Notes under the pieces: model-generated
Told to the model about the DNA's origin: nothing
The model's database searches: none
Seen by the model: only the letters and a program-made list of their open reading frames with translations
Shown: positions 8,577-17,018 of the stretch, piece after piece
How the letters are laid out: every line of letters starts with the position of its first letter
Numbering within the stretch: the stretch's first letter is position 1
From: CAWBQO01 sp963790965
GTDB taxonomy: Bacteria; Bacteroidota; Rhodothermia; Rhodothermales; DASSAV01
Assembly: GCA_963790965.1 (NCBI GenBank)
Contig: CAWBQO010000003.1
Location: forward strand, 248,001-312,000
Reading direction: 5' to 3'
Length of the DNA stretch: 64,000 bases
Program-made: the position numbers and the translations under genes

Positions 8577-10907
8577 ATGTCAGCGCTGCCGGATCGGAAA
8601 GAAGAGGCCATGCGGGTGGCCCGCGCAGGCTGGGGTCACGTGGTGGCGTATGCCCATGGCCTGCGGGCCGATGTCGTCGCGCGGCTCGCCGAATCGGAGG
8701 CGCGAACAGGCGCGCTGCTCATGCTCGGGCTTGCCGCCATCGTGGCGCTCTTCGGCGCTGCGGCGATCCTGTTCGCGCTCAGCACCCCGGATGTGTCCGA
8801 CATCCAGAACGTCCCGTTTGCCGAAGCGAGCATCGCCTACACGAGCGACGGTGACGAGCTGACCCGCTATCACATCGACGAGAACCGCACCTGGGTTCCG
8901 CTCGATAGTATTTCACAGTACGTGGTAGACGCGCTCATCGCCACGGAAGACCGCCGGTTCTACAAGCACAACGGCGTTGATGTGCCCCGCATGATTGGGG
9001 CTATTGTCGGCACGGCCGGTGGCGACACGCAGGGCGGCTCGACGCTCACCATGCAGCTTGCGCGCAACGTTTACACGCAGCTGAAGGACGAGCCGATGCT
9101 CGTCAGAAAAATCAAGGAGTGGCTGATCGCGCTGAAAATCGAAGACGCGCACTCGAAAGATGAAATCCTGGAGATGTACATGAACGTCGTGCCGTTCATG
9201 TATGATGCGGCGGGCATCGAGGCTGCCGCCAAAACGTATTTTCAAAAGCCTGCTTCTCGGCTCGATCTCGGTGAGTCGGCGACGCTGATCGGGCTGCTCA
9301 AGGCGACCGCCTATTACAATCCGGTCCGAAGTCCGGAGCGCTCGCAGGAGCGGCGAAACGTCGTCTTCGCGCAGATGGTGCGCTACGGCTACCTGGATGA
9401 GGCAACCTTCGATGCGATGCGGCAGAAACAGACGCCGCTGCATTTCCGCAGGATCTCGCGCCAGGAAAACGACGCCCCTTTCTTTGCCGAATACCTCCGG
9501 CAGTGGCTCGACACCTGGGCAGACGCGCGCGGGATCAATCTGTACACGGACGGGCTGCGTGTCTACACGACCATCGACTCGCGCCTCCAGCGTGCCGCCG
9601 AGGAAGCGGTCAGTCAGACGGCTGCCGAAATGCAGAACGTGGTGGATGTCGAGTGGGCGAGTGCCTCCCCGTTCCACGCTTCGAATACCGCAGCGTACGC
9701 CGCGCAGGTGGACTCGGCGACGGCTTTCAGCTACTTCTGGCAGACACATGATGCTTATTTGCAGAACGTTCTGCGAAGCTCGCGGGAATACCGTCTGCTG
9801 CTGGAGCAGGGCCTCTCCGATTCCGCAGCGCTCTTACGGGTAAAGGCGGATACGGCCCTCGTGCAGAGTCTCAAGCGCGGCCAGGAGCGCATAGAGGCCG
9901 GCTTCGTTGCTATTGATCCGCATAACGGCCATGTCCGGGCGTGGGTCGGCGGGCGTGACTTCGGGCAGCAGGAGTTCGACCACGTGGTGCAGGCCAAGCG
10001 GCAGCCCGGCTCGACGTTCAAGCCGTTCGTCTATGCGGCGGCGCTGGAAAACGGCTACGCTCCGTACAGCGTCCTCGCCGACGCGCCGTTCACCTGGGTG
10101 AACCCGTACACCCGCGAGGTCTGGAGTCCGGGCAACTTTGGCGGGACGAGCGGCGAGCTCGTGACGCTTCGGCAGGCGCTTGCCTTTTCCAAGAACACCG
10201 TAACGGCGCGGCTCATCACCTCCATCGGAGCGGACAAGGTCGTCGATGTTGCCAAGCGAATGGGCATCGAGAGTCCGCTGCAAGCCGTTCCGTCTCTGGG
10301 TCTCGGCACCAGCGAGGTGTCTCTTCTGGAAATGACCGCGGCGTATACGACCCTCGCCGACCGCGGTGTTTATCACACGCCGATTTCTGTGACACGGATC
10401 GAGGACCGCCACGGAAAGCTGCTGCAGTCCTTCGCTTCCGAAGAGCGCAGGGCGCTCGAGCCGTACACCGCCTATGCCGTACTCGACATGATGCGCGGCG
10501 TCATCGACTTTGGCACCGGCGTGCGGATGCGGTTCCTGTTCGGCGCGAAAGGCGACCTTGCGGCCAAGACAGGCACGACGCAGAACGGCGCCGACGGCTG
10601 GTTCATGCTCATCCATCCCGACCTGGTTGTCGGCTCGTGGATGGGGTTCTATAGCCCAAGCGTGGCGTTCCGAAGCCCTTATTGGGGCCAGGGTGCGCAC
10701 AATGCCTTGCACCTCGTGGGAGACTTCTACAAACGAGCGCGCGCCGCCGATCCGACCCTGCTGGACCCCTCCCGCCGCTTCGCCGCCGTTGACCCGCACG
10801 ACTGGGTGATCACGGCGCGCGCGGCCGAGGCAGACAACCTCAATCGTCGGGAACGACAGAAAAGCAACCTCGACGAGATCCTGAAGCGGCTGCGCAACAA
10901 GAAGTGA
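8577..10907 (+). CDS. Class A penicillin-binding protein (PBP1A-type transglycosylase/transpeptidase)
   Basis: 776 residues from ATG 8577, with a good ribosome site (agagagga). A cytoplasmic N-terminus leads to a membrane helix at about residues 48-67. The GT51 glycosyltransferase domain shows ATEDRRFYKHNGVD and GGSTLTMQLARNVY. The transpeptidase domain carries the three penicillin-binding motifs: PGSTFKPF (nucleophile Ser and Lys), SKN, and KTGTT. An insertion of about 100 residues (region 355-445) lies between the two domains. The protein polymerises and cross-links peptidoglycan at the outer face of the inner membrane. Its end lies 3 bp from the end of the convergent polyketide synthase gene. 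Confidence 0.92.
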   Translation: MSALPDRKEEAMRVARAGWGHVVAYAHGLRADVVARLAESEARTGALLMLGLAAIVALFGAAAILFALSTPDVSDIQNVPFAEASIAYTSDGDELTRYHIDENRTWVPLDSISQYVVDALIATEDRRFYKHNGVDVPRMIGAIVGTAGGDTQGGSTLTMQLARNVYTQLKDEPMLVRKIKEWLIALKIEDAHSKDEILEMYMNVVPFMYDAAGIEAAAKTYFQKPASRLDLGESATLIGLLKATAYYNPVRSPERSQERRNVVFAQMVRYGYLDEATFDAMRQKQTPLHFRRISRQENDAPFFAEYLRQWLDTWADARGINLYTDGLRVYTTIDSRLQRAAEEAVSQTAAEMQNVVDVEWASASPFHASNTAAYAAQVDSATAFSYFWQTHDAYLQNVLRSSREYRLLLEQGLSDSAALLRVKADTALVQSLKRGQERIEAGFVAIDPHNGHVRAWVGGRDFGQQEFDHVVQAKRQPGSTFKPFVYAAALENGYAPYSVLADAPFTWVNPYTREVWSPGNFGGTSGELVTLRQALAFSKNTVTARLITSIGADKVVDVAKRMGIESPLQAVPSLGLGTSEVSLLEMTAAYTTLADRGVYHTPISVTRIEDRHGKLLQSFASEERRALEPYTAYAVLDMMRGVIDFGTGVRMRFLFGAKGDLAAKTGTTQNGADGWFMLIHPDLVVGSWMGFYSPSVAFRSPYWGQGAHNALHLVGDFYKRARAADPTLLDPSRRFAAVDPHDWVITARAAEADNLNRRERQKSNLDEILKRLRNKK

Positions 10908-10910
10908 CCG

Positions 10911-12038
10911 CTACATACCCTGCAGCAGTGCGCCTTCGATGGTGAGACCGGGGCCGAAGGCGAGCGCAATGCCGGTGCCAAGCCCGGGCCGCCCCTCCTT
11001 CCGCGCTTCGCGGTGGCGGTCCAGAAAACGCTTCAGGATGAAGAGAATGGTTGGCGAACTCATGTTGCCGTGCAGGCGCAGCACCTCCATGCTATCAAAG
11101 ACCGCTGCGTCGGGGAGCTGCAGCACTTCCTGCGCCTTCTCGACGATGGCCCGGCCGCCGGGATGAATGGCCCAGAAGTCAATGTCCTCCAAATCGACAC
11201 CGTTACGGCCAAGCAGGGCGTTCAGGTAAGCAGGCAGGTTCTGGGCAATCACCCGAGGAACGCGCGAGGAAAGTCCCATCAGAAAACCCGTGTCGCCGAT
11301 CTCCCAGGTCATGTCGTCCATAGAATCGTCGTCGAGCAGCGCATGGTGATCCACGTAGGCCATCTTGCCCTCCGCTTCGCTCTCCGGCCGTCCGGCCATC
11401 ACTACCGCCGCCGCGCCGTCCGAGAAGAGCGCGTTGACCACCGCGCTTTCGAGCGAATCGTCTAACTGAAAGTGCAGCGTGCAAAGCTCGGCGCACACCA
11501 CGAGCACCCTCGCATTCTCGTGCGACTGGCAGAAGCTGTGCGCGACGCGGAGCGCATTGAAGGCGGCATAACAGCCCATAAACCCGATCAGGGTCCGCCG
11601 AGTTGAGGCAGGAAGCCCGAGCCGCTTGACAAGCTCGATGTCGAGGCCGGGCGCAAAAAAACCCGTGCAGCTTGCCACGACCACGTGCGTGATGTCGTCC
11701 TTGTTTACACCCGCGTCGCTGAGCGCGCGCGTCGCTACATCTGTTGCAAGCGGAACAACCGCCTCGCGGTAGCGGCGGTTACGGACGGCGGTCGAAGGCG
11801 CGGGGCTTAAGGCCCAGTTCTGCGGGAAGAACTCGAACGCATCCGGCTTCCGCATATAATCGGCCACGCATGTATACCGCCGGTCGATGCCGGACCGCTC
11901 GTAGATCTGCGGGATCCGCTTCTGCAAGCCCTCCGACAGCCCGTCCACCTTCGTCATGAACTCCGCCGCGTGGCTCTGCGGGGCCGAATGCTCCGGATTG
12001 CCGGTAGCGATGGCTTCGATGGTAGTGACGGTGCGCAT
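10911..12038 (-). CDS. Type III polyketide synthase (chalcone/alkylpyrone synthase family)
   Basis: 375 residues, normal length for the family. The Cys-His-Asn triad is intact: C124 in VASCTGFF, H292 in WAIHPGG and N325 in HGNMSSP. The homodimeric enzyme loads an acyl-CoA on the Cys and extends it with malonyl-CoA, closing to pyrones, resorcinols or similar aromatic rings. No tailoring gene (methyltransferase, oxidase) lies beside it; the neighbours are a PBP gene (convergent) and mazG (99 bp downstream of its start, same strand, upstream in transcription). Starter specificity cannot be read. Long-chain alkylresorcinol or alkylpyrone lipids are the commonest product of such bacterial enzymes, so a membrane phenolic lipid is a fair guess. 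Confidence 0.9.
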   Translation of the reverse strand: MRTVTTIEAIATGNPEHSAPQSHAAEFMTKVDGLSEGLQKRIPQIYERSGIDRRYTCVADYMRKPDAFEFFPQNWALSPAPSTAVRNRRYREAVVPLATDVATRALSDAGVNKDDITHVVVASCTGFFAPGLDIELVKRLGLPASTRRTLIGFMGCYAAFNALRVAHSFCQSHENARVLVVCAELCTLHFQLDDSLESAVVNALFSDGAAAVVMAGRPESEAEGKMAYVDHHALLDDDSMDDMTWEIGDTGFLMGLSSRVPRVIAQNLPAYLNALLGRNGVDLEDIDFWAIHPGGRAIVEKAQEVLQLPDAAVFDSMEVLRLHGNMSSPTILFILKRFLDRHREARKEGRPGLGTGIALAFGPGLTIEGALLQGM

Positions 12039-12137
12039 GGGAATCTGACGTACAAACGATGCAGGTAAGAATGACTGACAGGGCGCGCTATATAACTGCG
12101 CGGTGTTGCCTCGCGATAAACTACGGCATGCCGGCCG

Positions 12138-12983
12138 TCAAGATTCTGACGGCGGAGACTGATCGACTTCCGCGCGTTTGGCCTTGTTCCACAACGCATC
12201 CATGCTTTCCAAAGACGCCTCTTTTACCGAGCGGCTTTCTTTGCGAAGTTCATCCTCGATGAACTGGAAGCGACGCGAGAAACGATCAGCCGTCTGCCGG
12301 AGGGCATTCTCCGGATTGAGGCCGCGCAGGCGGGCAAAGTTGACGAGGGAAAAGAGAAGGTCGCCCAGCTCCGCCTCGGCCCGGCTCGTGGACTCGTTCT
12401 CATCGAGGGCGGTGCGGAGCTCCGCGGTTTCTTCTTCCACTTTCGTCCAGGCTTCCTCCGCGCTTCTAAAATCAAAACCGACACCGGCTGCCTTCTCCTG
12501 CATTCGGAGAGCGCGCAGAAGCGAAGGGAGCGTTGAAGGCACGCCGGAAAGCGCCGATCTGCGGTCGCCTTCGGTCAGCTTGATGGTTTCCCAGTTCGAA
12601 AGCACGTCGTCGACGCCGTTCACCGTTGTGTCGCCAAACACATGCGGGTGCCGCCGGACGAGCTTTTCCGTCTCGCCGTCGACCACCTGCCGCAGGGTGA
12701 ATCGCTCCTCCTCTTCCGCCATGACGCCATGGAATACGACGTGGAGCAAGACATCGCCAAGTTCTTTCCGAAGATCCTGCCAATCGCCTGCATCGATCGC
12801 CTCGACGGTTTCGTAGGCCTCTTCAATGAGCAAGTGGCGAACGGACTCATGCGTTTGCTCGCGGTCCCACGGGCAGTCTCGCCGGAGTTGTCGCACGACG
12901 GCTATAAAATGAGCGAGCGACTGCATCTCGTGCGCTGAAGGTAGGAAGGCGGGGTCGAAACGGTCAATGGCAGAAAGGTCCAT
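12138..12983 (-). CDS. mazG: Nucleoside triphosphate pyrophosphohydrolase MazG
   Basis: 281 residues from ATG 12983; an upstream in-frame extension of 60 residues lacks family similarity and is not used. The first MazG domain shows CPWDREQTHESVRHLLIEE followed by ExxD-type metal ligands (KELGDVLLHVVFH), and the second half repeats a weaker E..E..ELGDLLFSL pattern. The enzyme hydrolyses (d)NTPs to monophosphates and pyrophosphate, removing aberrant nucleotides and, in E. coli, lowering ppGpp under starvation. It is divergently oriented from ssb, 288 bp away, and precedes the polyketide synthase gene on the same strand. Confidence 0.92.
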   Translation of the reverse strand: MDLSAIDRFDPAFLPSAHEMQSLAHFIAVVRQLRRDCPWDREQTHESVRHLLIEEAYETVEAIDAGDWQDLRKELGDVLLHVVFHGVMAEEEERFTLRQVVDGETEKLVRRHPHVFGDTTVNGVDDVLSNWETIKLTEGDRRSALSGVPSTLPSLLRALRMQEKAAGVGFDFRSAEEAWTKVEEETAELRTALDENESTSRAEAELGDLLFSLVNFARLRGLNPENALRQTADRFSRRFQFIEDELRKESRSVKEASLESMDALWNKAKRAEVDQSPPSES

Positions 12984-13271
12984 AGCAGGCGAGAGGGTCG
13001 GTTTGATTTCGCGAGAAGAACACTCCCGCCGCCGGTCTGATTCAAAAAACTTTTCCACATTGCGCCTACGCGGTACAGGTGACAGAACGTTGGCAGTTAG
13101 CGTCCGTATTATGCGGCTATTGCGGTGAGGGCGTTCCGGAAGGAAGGCCTTCTCCGAACCCATCGATCACCTGGTGGATTCATGTTCGAAGGGTCAGGGA
13201 GAGCCGGGAGGCCGGCGGACTCATGTAGAATCGCCAGGGTAAGCTTGTTTTAATTATCAGGAGGTGAAAAG

Positions 13272-13814
13272 ATGGCAAGAGGAATCAACAAGGTCATTCT
13301 CGTGGGCAACCTTGGGGCAGATCCCGAAGTGCGCTTTACGGGAAGCGGTACGCCGGTCTGCAACATGCGCCTTGCCACGAGCGAGGTCTACAAGGACCAG
13401 GACGGCAACAACGTCGAAAAGACGGAGTGGCATCACATCGTCGCGTGGGCACGTCTAGCGGAAATTTGCGGTGAATACCTGAAGAAAGGCAGCCAGGTCT
13501 ATTTCGAAGGTTCGATGCAGACGCGCTCTTACGATGACAAAGACGGCGTCACGAAGTATATAACGGAGGTCAAGGCGCGCGAAATGATGATCCTTGGCTC
13601 GCGCGGCGGTGGCGGCGGCGGTGGTTCGGAATACAACTACAACGACGAAGAGGGCGGAAGCTACGCTCCGGTCCGTGGCGGCCGGCAGAACGAGTACGGC
13701 AACAACCGGGGCGGTGGCAAACCGCCGGTCAAGCAGCAGAAGCCCAGGGAGGACAACGGACAGGGTGGAGGCGACTTCCCGTTTGAGCCGGATAACGGCG
13801 ACCTCCCATTCTAA
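13272..13814 (+). CDS. ssb: Single-stranded DNA-binding protein
   Basis: 180 residues from ATG 13272 behind a textbook ribosome site (aggaggtg). The OB-fold begins with INKVILVGNLGADPEVRF and covers about 110 residues. A glycine-rich linker (GGGGGGGS, later RGGGKPP) follows, and the protein ends in the acidic DNGDLPF tip that recruits replication and repair proteins. It coats single-stranded DNA as a tetramer during replication, recombination and repair. A terminator lies 24 bp after the stop. Confidence 0.96.
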   Translation: MARGINKVILVGNLGADPEVRFTGSGTPVCNMRLATSEVYKDQDGNNVEKTEWHHIVAWARLAEICGEYLKKGSQVYFEGSMQTRSYDDKDGVTKYITEVKAREMMILGSRGGGGGGGSEYNYNDEEGGSYAPVRGGRQNEYGNNRGGGKPPVKQQKPREDNGQGGGDFPFEPDNGDLPF

Positions 13815-13838
13815 ATGGATGGCGTGGCGGCAAAGAAG

Positions 13839-13873
13839 AAGGCTCGGCTGGAGATTGTCTCCGGCCGAGCCTT
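13839..13873 (+). terminator. Rho-independent terminator of ssb
   Basis: A long stem (aaggctcggctggag against ctccggccgagcctt, one small mismatch near the middle) with a 5-nt loop ends in CTTTC, 24 bp after the ssb stop. It may also help end transcription of the convergent H-NS-like gene. Confidence 0.7.
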
Positions 13874-13931
13874 TCGCGCAGATGTCAGGGCGAGAACCGC
13901 TGATCACCTTCCATTCGGATCCCGCGATAAC

Positions 13932-14237
13932 TTAAACGCGGAACTCTTCCATCGAAGCACCTTCATCGATTTTCTTCTGAAGCCAGCTCGGCTTGCGCCC
14001 GCGTCCTCGCCACACCTTATCCGGATCATCCGGGTTGCGGTAAATCTGATCGGACGGACGGCGCTTGCGACGCAAAACGCCTTTCAGGTCGTCCAGAGAG
14101 ATCTCGTTCTTGGCAGCGAGTTCATGAATCTGCTGCAACACGTTCTCCTTACGACGCGAGGACCGATTACGGCTTTCCGTAATAACTTGCTTTTCGAGAT
14201 CAGCCAGATCGCTGTCACTCATCTGTTTCAAGTCCAT
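13932..14237 (-). CDS. H-NS family histone-like DNA-binding protein
   Basis: 101 residues. The C-terminal half carries the H-NS DNA-binding signature: YRNPDDPDKVWRGRGRKPSW, with the GRGRKP loop that inserts into the minor groove, then a closing EFRV. The N-terminal half (about residues 1-55) is charged and helical, fitting a short coiled-coil oligomerisation domain. H-NS proteins bind AT-rich DNA, bridge it and silence genes, often acquired ones. The gene's GC (about 54%) is lower than its neighbours', and the family is mainly proteobacterial, so acquisition by transfer is possible. A 738-bp gap with an AT-rich palindrome lies upstream and could be its own control region. Function is family-based. 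Confidence 0.85.
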   Translation of the reverse strand: MDLKQMSDSDLADLEKQVITESRNRSSRRKENVLQQIHELAAKNEISLDDLKGVLRRKRRPSDQIYRNPDDPDKVWRGRGRKPSWLQKKIDEGASMEEFRV

Positions 14238-14596
14238 AGTGCTGTTGGGTTGATGTTGACTGTGAAACTACCAACGGTATGTTCTTCGCATATTCTCGGG
14301 AAGTGCACTTCGCTACAATGGAACGACAGCCGAACAGAAGCGCCATCTTGAGCGCGGTGGAAGATTTCTCCTCCAATCGGCGAGATGCTTTCTCCACCGA
14401 CCGGGTAAGCGAAACCGTCGCTCTCGCCACAACGGAGTCGAAGTAACTCGTCATGAGTCGATCTACCCGGCACATTCCATTCGTAAGTGCCTGTTCTCGG
14501 TTGTCTGCTGCAAAGAAACGGACTGAAGACCACCAACGCAGTCCTTAATGCCGAATATATGAAAAGTCACGGAGAATGTGCGTCTTTATGAATCCC

Positions 14597-14617
14597 TTCT
14601 ATAAAATTCTATAGAAT
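14597..14617. promoter_or_regulatory. AT-rich palindromic box
   Basis: A perfect 12-bp palindrome ATTCTATAGAAT (14606-14617) overlaps a second copy of TTCTATA (14597-14603) spaced 10 bp, about one helical turn. It sits in the AT-rich island some 370 bp upstream of the H-NS-like start. An operator or promoter role is inferred from structure only. Confidence 0.25.
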
Positions 14618-14916
14618 ATAACCGCACTTTAGGGGATGAAGGGGATACAACAAGCGTCGTTTACGACAGCAATGCCGGGCACCCTTCGCGCCATGAAGCC
14701 GACGGACCGCCTGCCTGCGATAAGTCATTGTAGCCGAAAGGGCTGACGCCTGCCCCTGATGCCCGCCCATTGATTCTCCGGCATCCTCGTGCCCCAAAGC
14801 GTTCTCGGAGGCAGGTTCGCGTCTCTGCGCAACGGGCTGGAAAGGGTGGTACGGACCGATTGCTGGTCCTGAGGTTGACTGTTTCCTTCTCGACCACATC
14901 TTCAGAACGGCACATA

Positions 14917-14950
14917 CAAAACCGCCTCCCCACTCGTGGCGGGGAGGCGG
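14917..14950 (-). terminator. Rho-independent terminator of hsp20
   Basis: On the minus strand a 10-bp perfect stem ccgcctcccc/ggggaggcgg (arms 14941-14950 and 14922-14931) is followed by TTTTG, 25 bp after the hsp20 stop. Confidence 0.75.
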
Positions 14951-14975
14951 CTGCTGGCAAAGAAGGCAGTGTGCT

Positions 14976-15422
14976 TTACGACACCGAAATCTTCCTTGGC
15001 TTGCCCTCTTCGGCCTTGCCGACCCGGAGGCTCAGCACGCCGTTGGTGTAAGTCGCCTCGATGCGATCTACGTCGATCAGCTTGGGCAGCGCAAAAGCGC
15101 GATAAAAGCGCCCCTGCGCGCGTTCGACGCGCAGATACTTGGCATCTTCGCCGAGGGCGGAAAACGTGCGCTCACCGCTCACGGAAAGGGTGCCTTCGTG
15201 ATAATTAATATCCAGCGCGTCTTTCTCGACACCCGGCACATCGAGTTGGAAAAGGTAGGCGTCGTCGGTTTCTGCGAAGTCTACGCGCGGCGTCCAAACC
15301 GCATTCTCTCCTTCAGCCGATTCGGTCTGGCGAGCCGGCCAGAAGGTGTTAAACACTTGATCGATTTCTCGCTGAAGGCGGAGCATATCTTGCTGCGGCG
15401 TAAAGCGAATAAGTCCTGCCAT
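14976..15422 (-). CDS. Small heat shock protein, Hsp20/alpha-crystallin family
   Basis: 148 residues from ATG 15422. An ATG five codons further up overlaps the ribosome site (gagaggtaag), so 15422 is preferred. The alpha-crystallin domain spans about residues 45-140: VDFAETDDAYLFQLDVPGV at its start, the central RxxGxFYRAFALP strand, and the conserved NGVLSLRV. It is an ATP-independent holdase that binds unfolding proteins in the cytoplasm. A terminator follows. The upstream 270 bp could carry a heat-shock promoter, but none is identified. Confidence 0.93.
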   Translation of the reverse strand: MAGLIRFTPQQDMLRLQREIDQVFNTFWPARQTESAEGENAVWTPRVDFAETDDAYLFQLDVPGVEKDALDINYHEGTLSVSGERTFSALGEDAKYLRVERAQGRFYRAFALPKLIDVDRIEATYTNGVLSLRVGKAEEGKPRKISVS

Positions 15423-15696
15423 GGTCTTACCTCTCATTCGTTCATTCTTTTGTTGATTGTCCAGGCGGTTTCTGCGCCTGCTATCTTCAACAAAAGCAAT
15501 CAGAATGCCACAGATCCTTTTATGTCATCGCGGCACGTGCCGTACGGGTGCGCCCTTTCATTTCGTCAGAGCGTCCCAAGGAGTCTGCCGCTCCGACGCT
15601 GACGCCCCGGCAGGGGTGCGCCTTTTTGCATGAACACGCGCCGGAATACGCCAACTCGTCAGCGACGGACCGCAGCGTAATAGTTGATCTTCAATT

Positions 15697-16989
15697 CTAC
15701 GCGGGTGCCCTCCCAGTTCTGGCGGGAACGATCAAGCCGGCTGCTTCGCCAAATCCGATGCGGAACCCAACGCGTTCGGCGTAGGCAGTCATTATAATAG
15801 CGTCTCCGTCTTCGAGGAACGTGCGTTCTTCTCCGCCGGGAAGAACAAGCGGTTTGCTGCCGTTCCAGGTGAGTTCAAGCAGACTGCCGAGAGAATCCTC
15901 ATCGGCTCCGCTGATCGTGCCAGAAGCAAGAAGGTCCCCCGGACGCACGTTGCATCCGTTCACCGTCTGATGCGCGAGCTGCTGCGCGAGGGTCCAGTAA
16001 AGGTATCGGAAGTTGGAACGGGTGATCCGAACCGTCGATTGACTACCTGCGGCGCGCAGGCCGACTTCGAGATGCAAGTCGTAGGTCGACCGCGCCCCCT
16101 CGTGCAAGTAGGGGAGTGGCTGCGGGTCTTGCGCCGGTGCCGGGCATCGGAAGGGCTCCAGCGCGTCGAGGGTCACGATCCACGGCGAAACGGTCGTTGC
16201 AAAACTCTTCCCCAGGAAAGGCCCCAGAGGGACGTACTCCCAGCGCTGTATGTCGCGCGCGCTCCAGTCATTCACGAGCACGAGTCCAAACAGGTGATCC
16301 TCGGCCTCACCAATCGGGATGGAAGTACCAAGAGGCGTGCCCGGCCCGACGAAACACCCGACTTCAAGTTCAAAATCGAGCCGAGCAGAAGGACCAAACA
16401 CCGGCGGCCCGTTGTCTGGCTTGAGCTGTCCCGAGGGCCGGACGATGTCGGTCCCGCTTGCCACGACCGAGCCGGCGCGGCCGTGATATCCGACCGGAAG
16501 ATGGAGCCAGTTCGGGTTGAGCGCATTCTCCCGCCCGCGAAACATCGTACCGACGTTCGTTGCGTGTTCCCGCGAGGAATAGAAGTCTGTGTAGTCGCCG
16601 ATCTCGGCCGGGAGCTGCATGGCGACCTTGCCACGCGCGAAGAACGCCTCGCGGCGCAGACCCTCATGGTCGCGCAGATCGGCCACGTCTTCTCGCAAGA
16701 GCCGCGTCAGCGCGGCGCGAACCCTGCGCCATGCCGGTCGGCCTAAAGCCATGAAGGCGTTTACGGAAGGCTGGTTGAAGAGACCTCGCGGCAGATCACT
16801 CGGCAGGTATCCCGCTTCCTGCAGCGCGGTCAGATCCAGCACGTGATCGCCGATAGCCACGCCCGCTCGGCTCCGACCGGAACCCGGCGGGCTGAAGATG
16901 CCGTACGGCAGGTTCTGAATCGGAAACGGAGAGTCCGCCGCTACCGGAATGAAAGAGCGCAGGGAAGACGGAGCCATTGGGTCAGGCAT
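15697..16989 (-). CDS. fahA: Fumarylacetoacetase
   Basis: 430 residues from ATG 16989 (a GTG at 16998 is an alternative). The start SFIPVAADSPFPIQNLPYG is characteristic of the SH3-like N-terminal domain. The catalytic domain shows DFYSSREHATNVG, RP-G-Q, DFELEVG (metal-binding Asp and Glu) and NDWSARDIQ. The enzyme cleaves fumarylacetoacetate to fumarate and acetoacetate, the last step of tyrosine and phenylalanine breakdown. The upstream same-strand gene ends 29 bp away, so the two are probably co-transcribed; homogentisate dioxygenase is not in the window. Confidence 0.95.
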   Translation of the reverse strand: MPDPMAPSSLRSFIPVAADSPFPIQNLPYGIFSPPGSGRSRAGVAIGDHVLDLTALQEAGYLPSDLPRGLFNQPSVNAFMALGRPAWRRVRAALTRLLREDVADLRDHEGLRREAFFARGKVAMQLPAEIGDYTDFYSSREHATNVGTMFRGRENALNPNWLHLPVGYHGRAGSVVASGTDIVRPSGQLKPDNGPPVFGPSARLDFELEVGCFVGPGTPLGTSIPIGEAEDHLFGLVLVNDWSARDIQRWEYVPLGPFLGKSFATTVSPWIVTLDALEPFRCPAPAQDPQPLPYLHEGARSTYDLHLEVGLRAAGSQSTVRITRSNFRYLYWTLAQQLAHQTVNGCNVRPGDLLASGTISGADEDSLGSLLELTWNGSKPLVLPGGEERTFLEDGDAIIMTAYAERVGFRIGFGEAAGLIVPARTGRAPA

Positions 16990-17018
16990 GAATTGCACAG
17001 CTAAATGACGGGAGCTAA

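Larger units (their letters stand above)
14238..14975. other. Long non-coding gap
   Basis: 738 bp between the H-NS-like gene and hsp20 with no frame I recognise. Short overlapping frames on both strands have no domain-like pattern and no good ribosome sites. The stretch 14540-14640 is distinctly AT-rich for this window and contains a 12-bp palindrome. The right end holds the hsp20 terminator. It may contain a decayed gene, a small RNA or the H-NS promoter. Confidence 0.5.

Noticed and set aside
13815..14351. 178-codon open frame crossing the ssb terminator and the H-NS-like gene
   Set aside because: It runs through a terminator and antisense to a recognisable gene; no family similarity.
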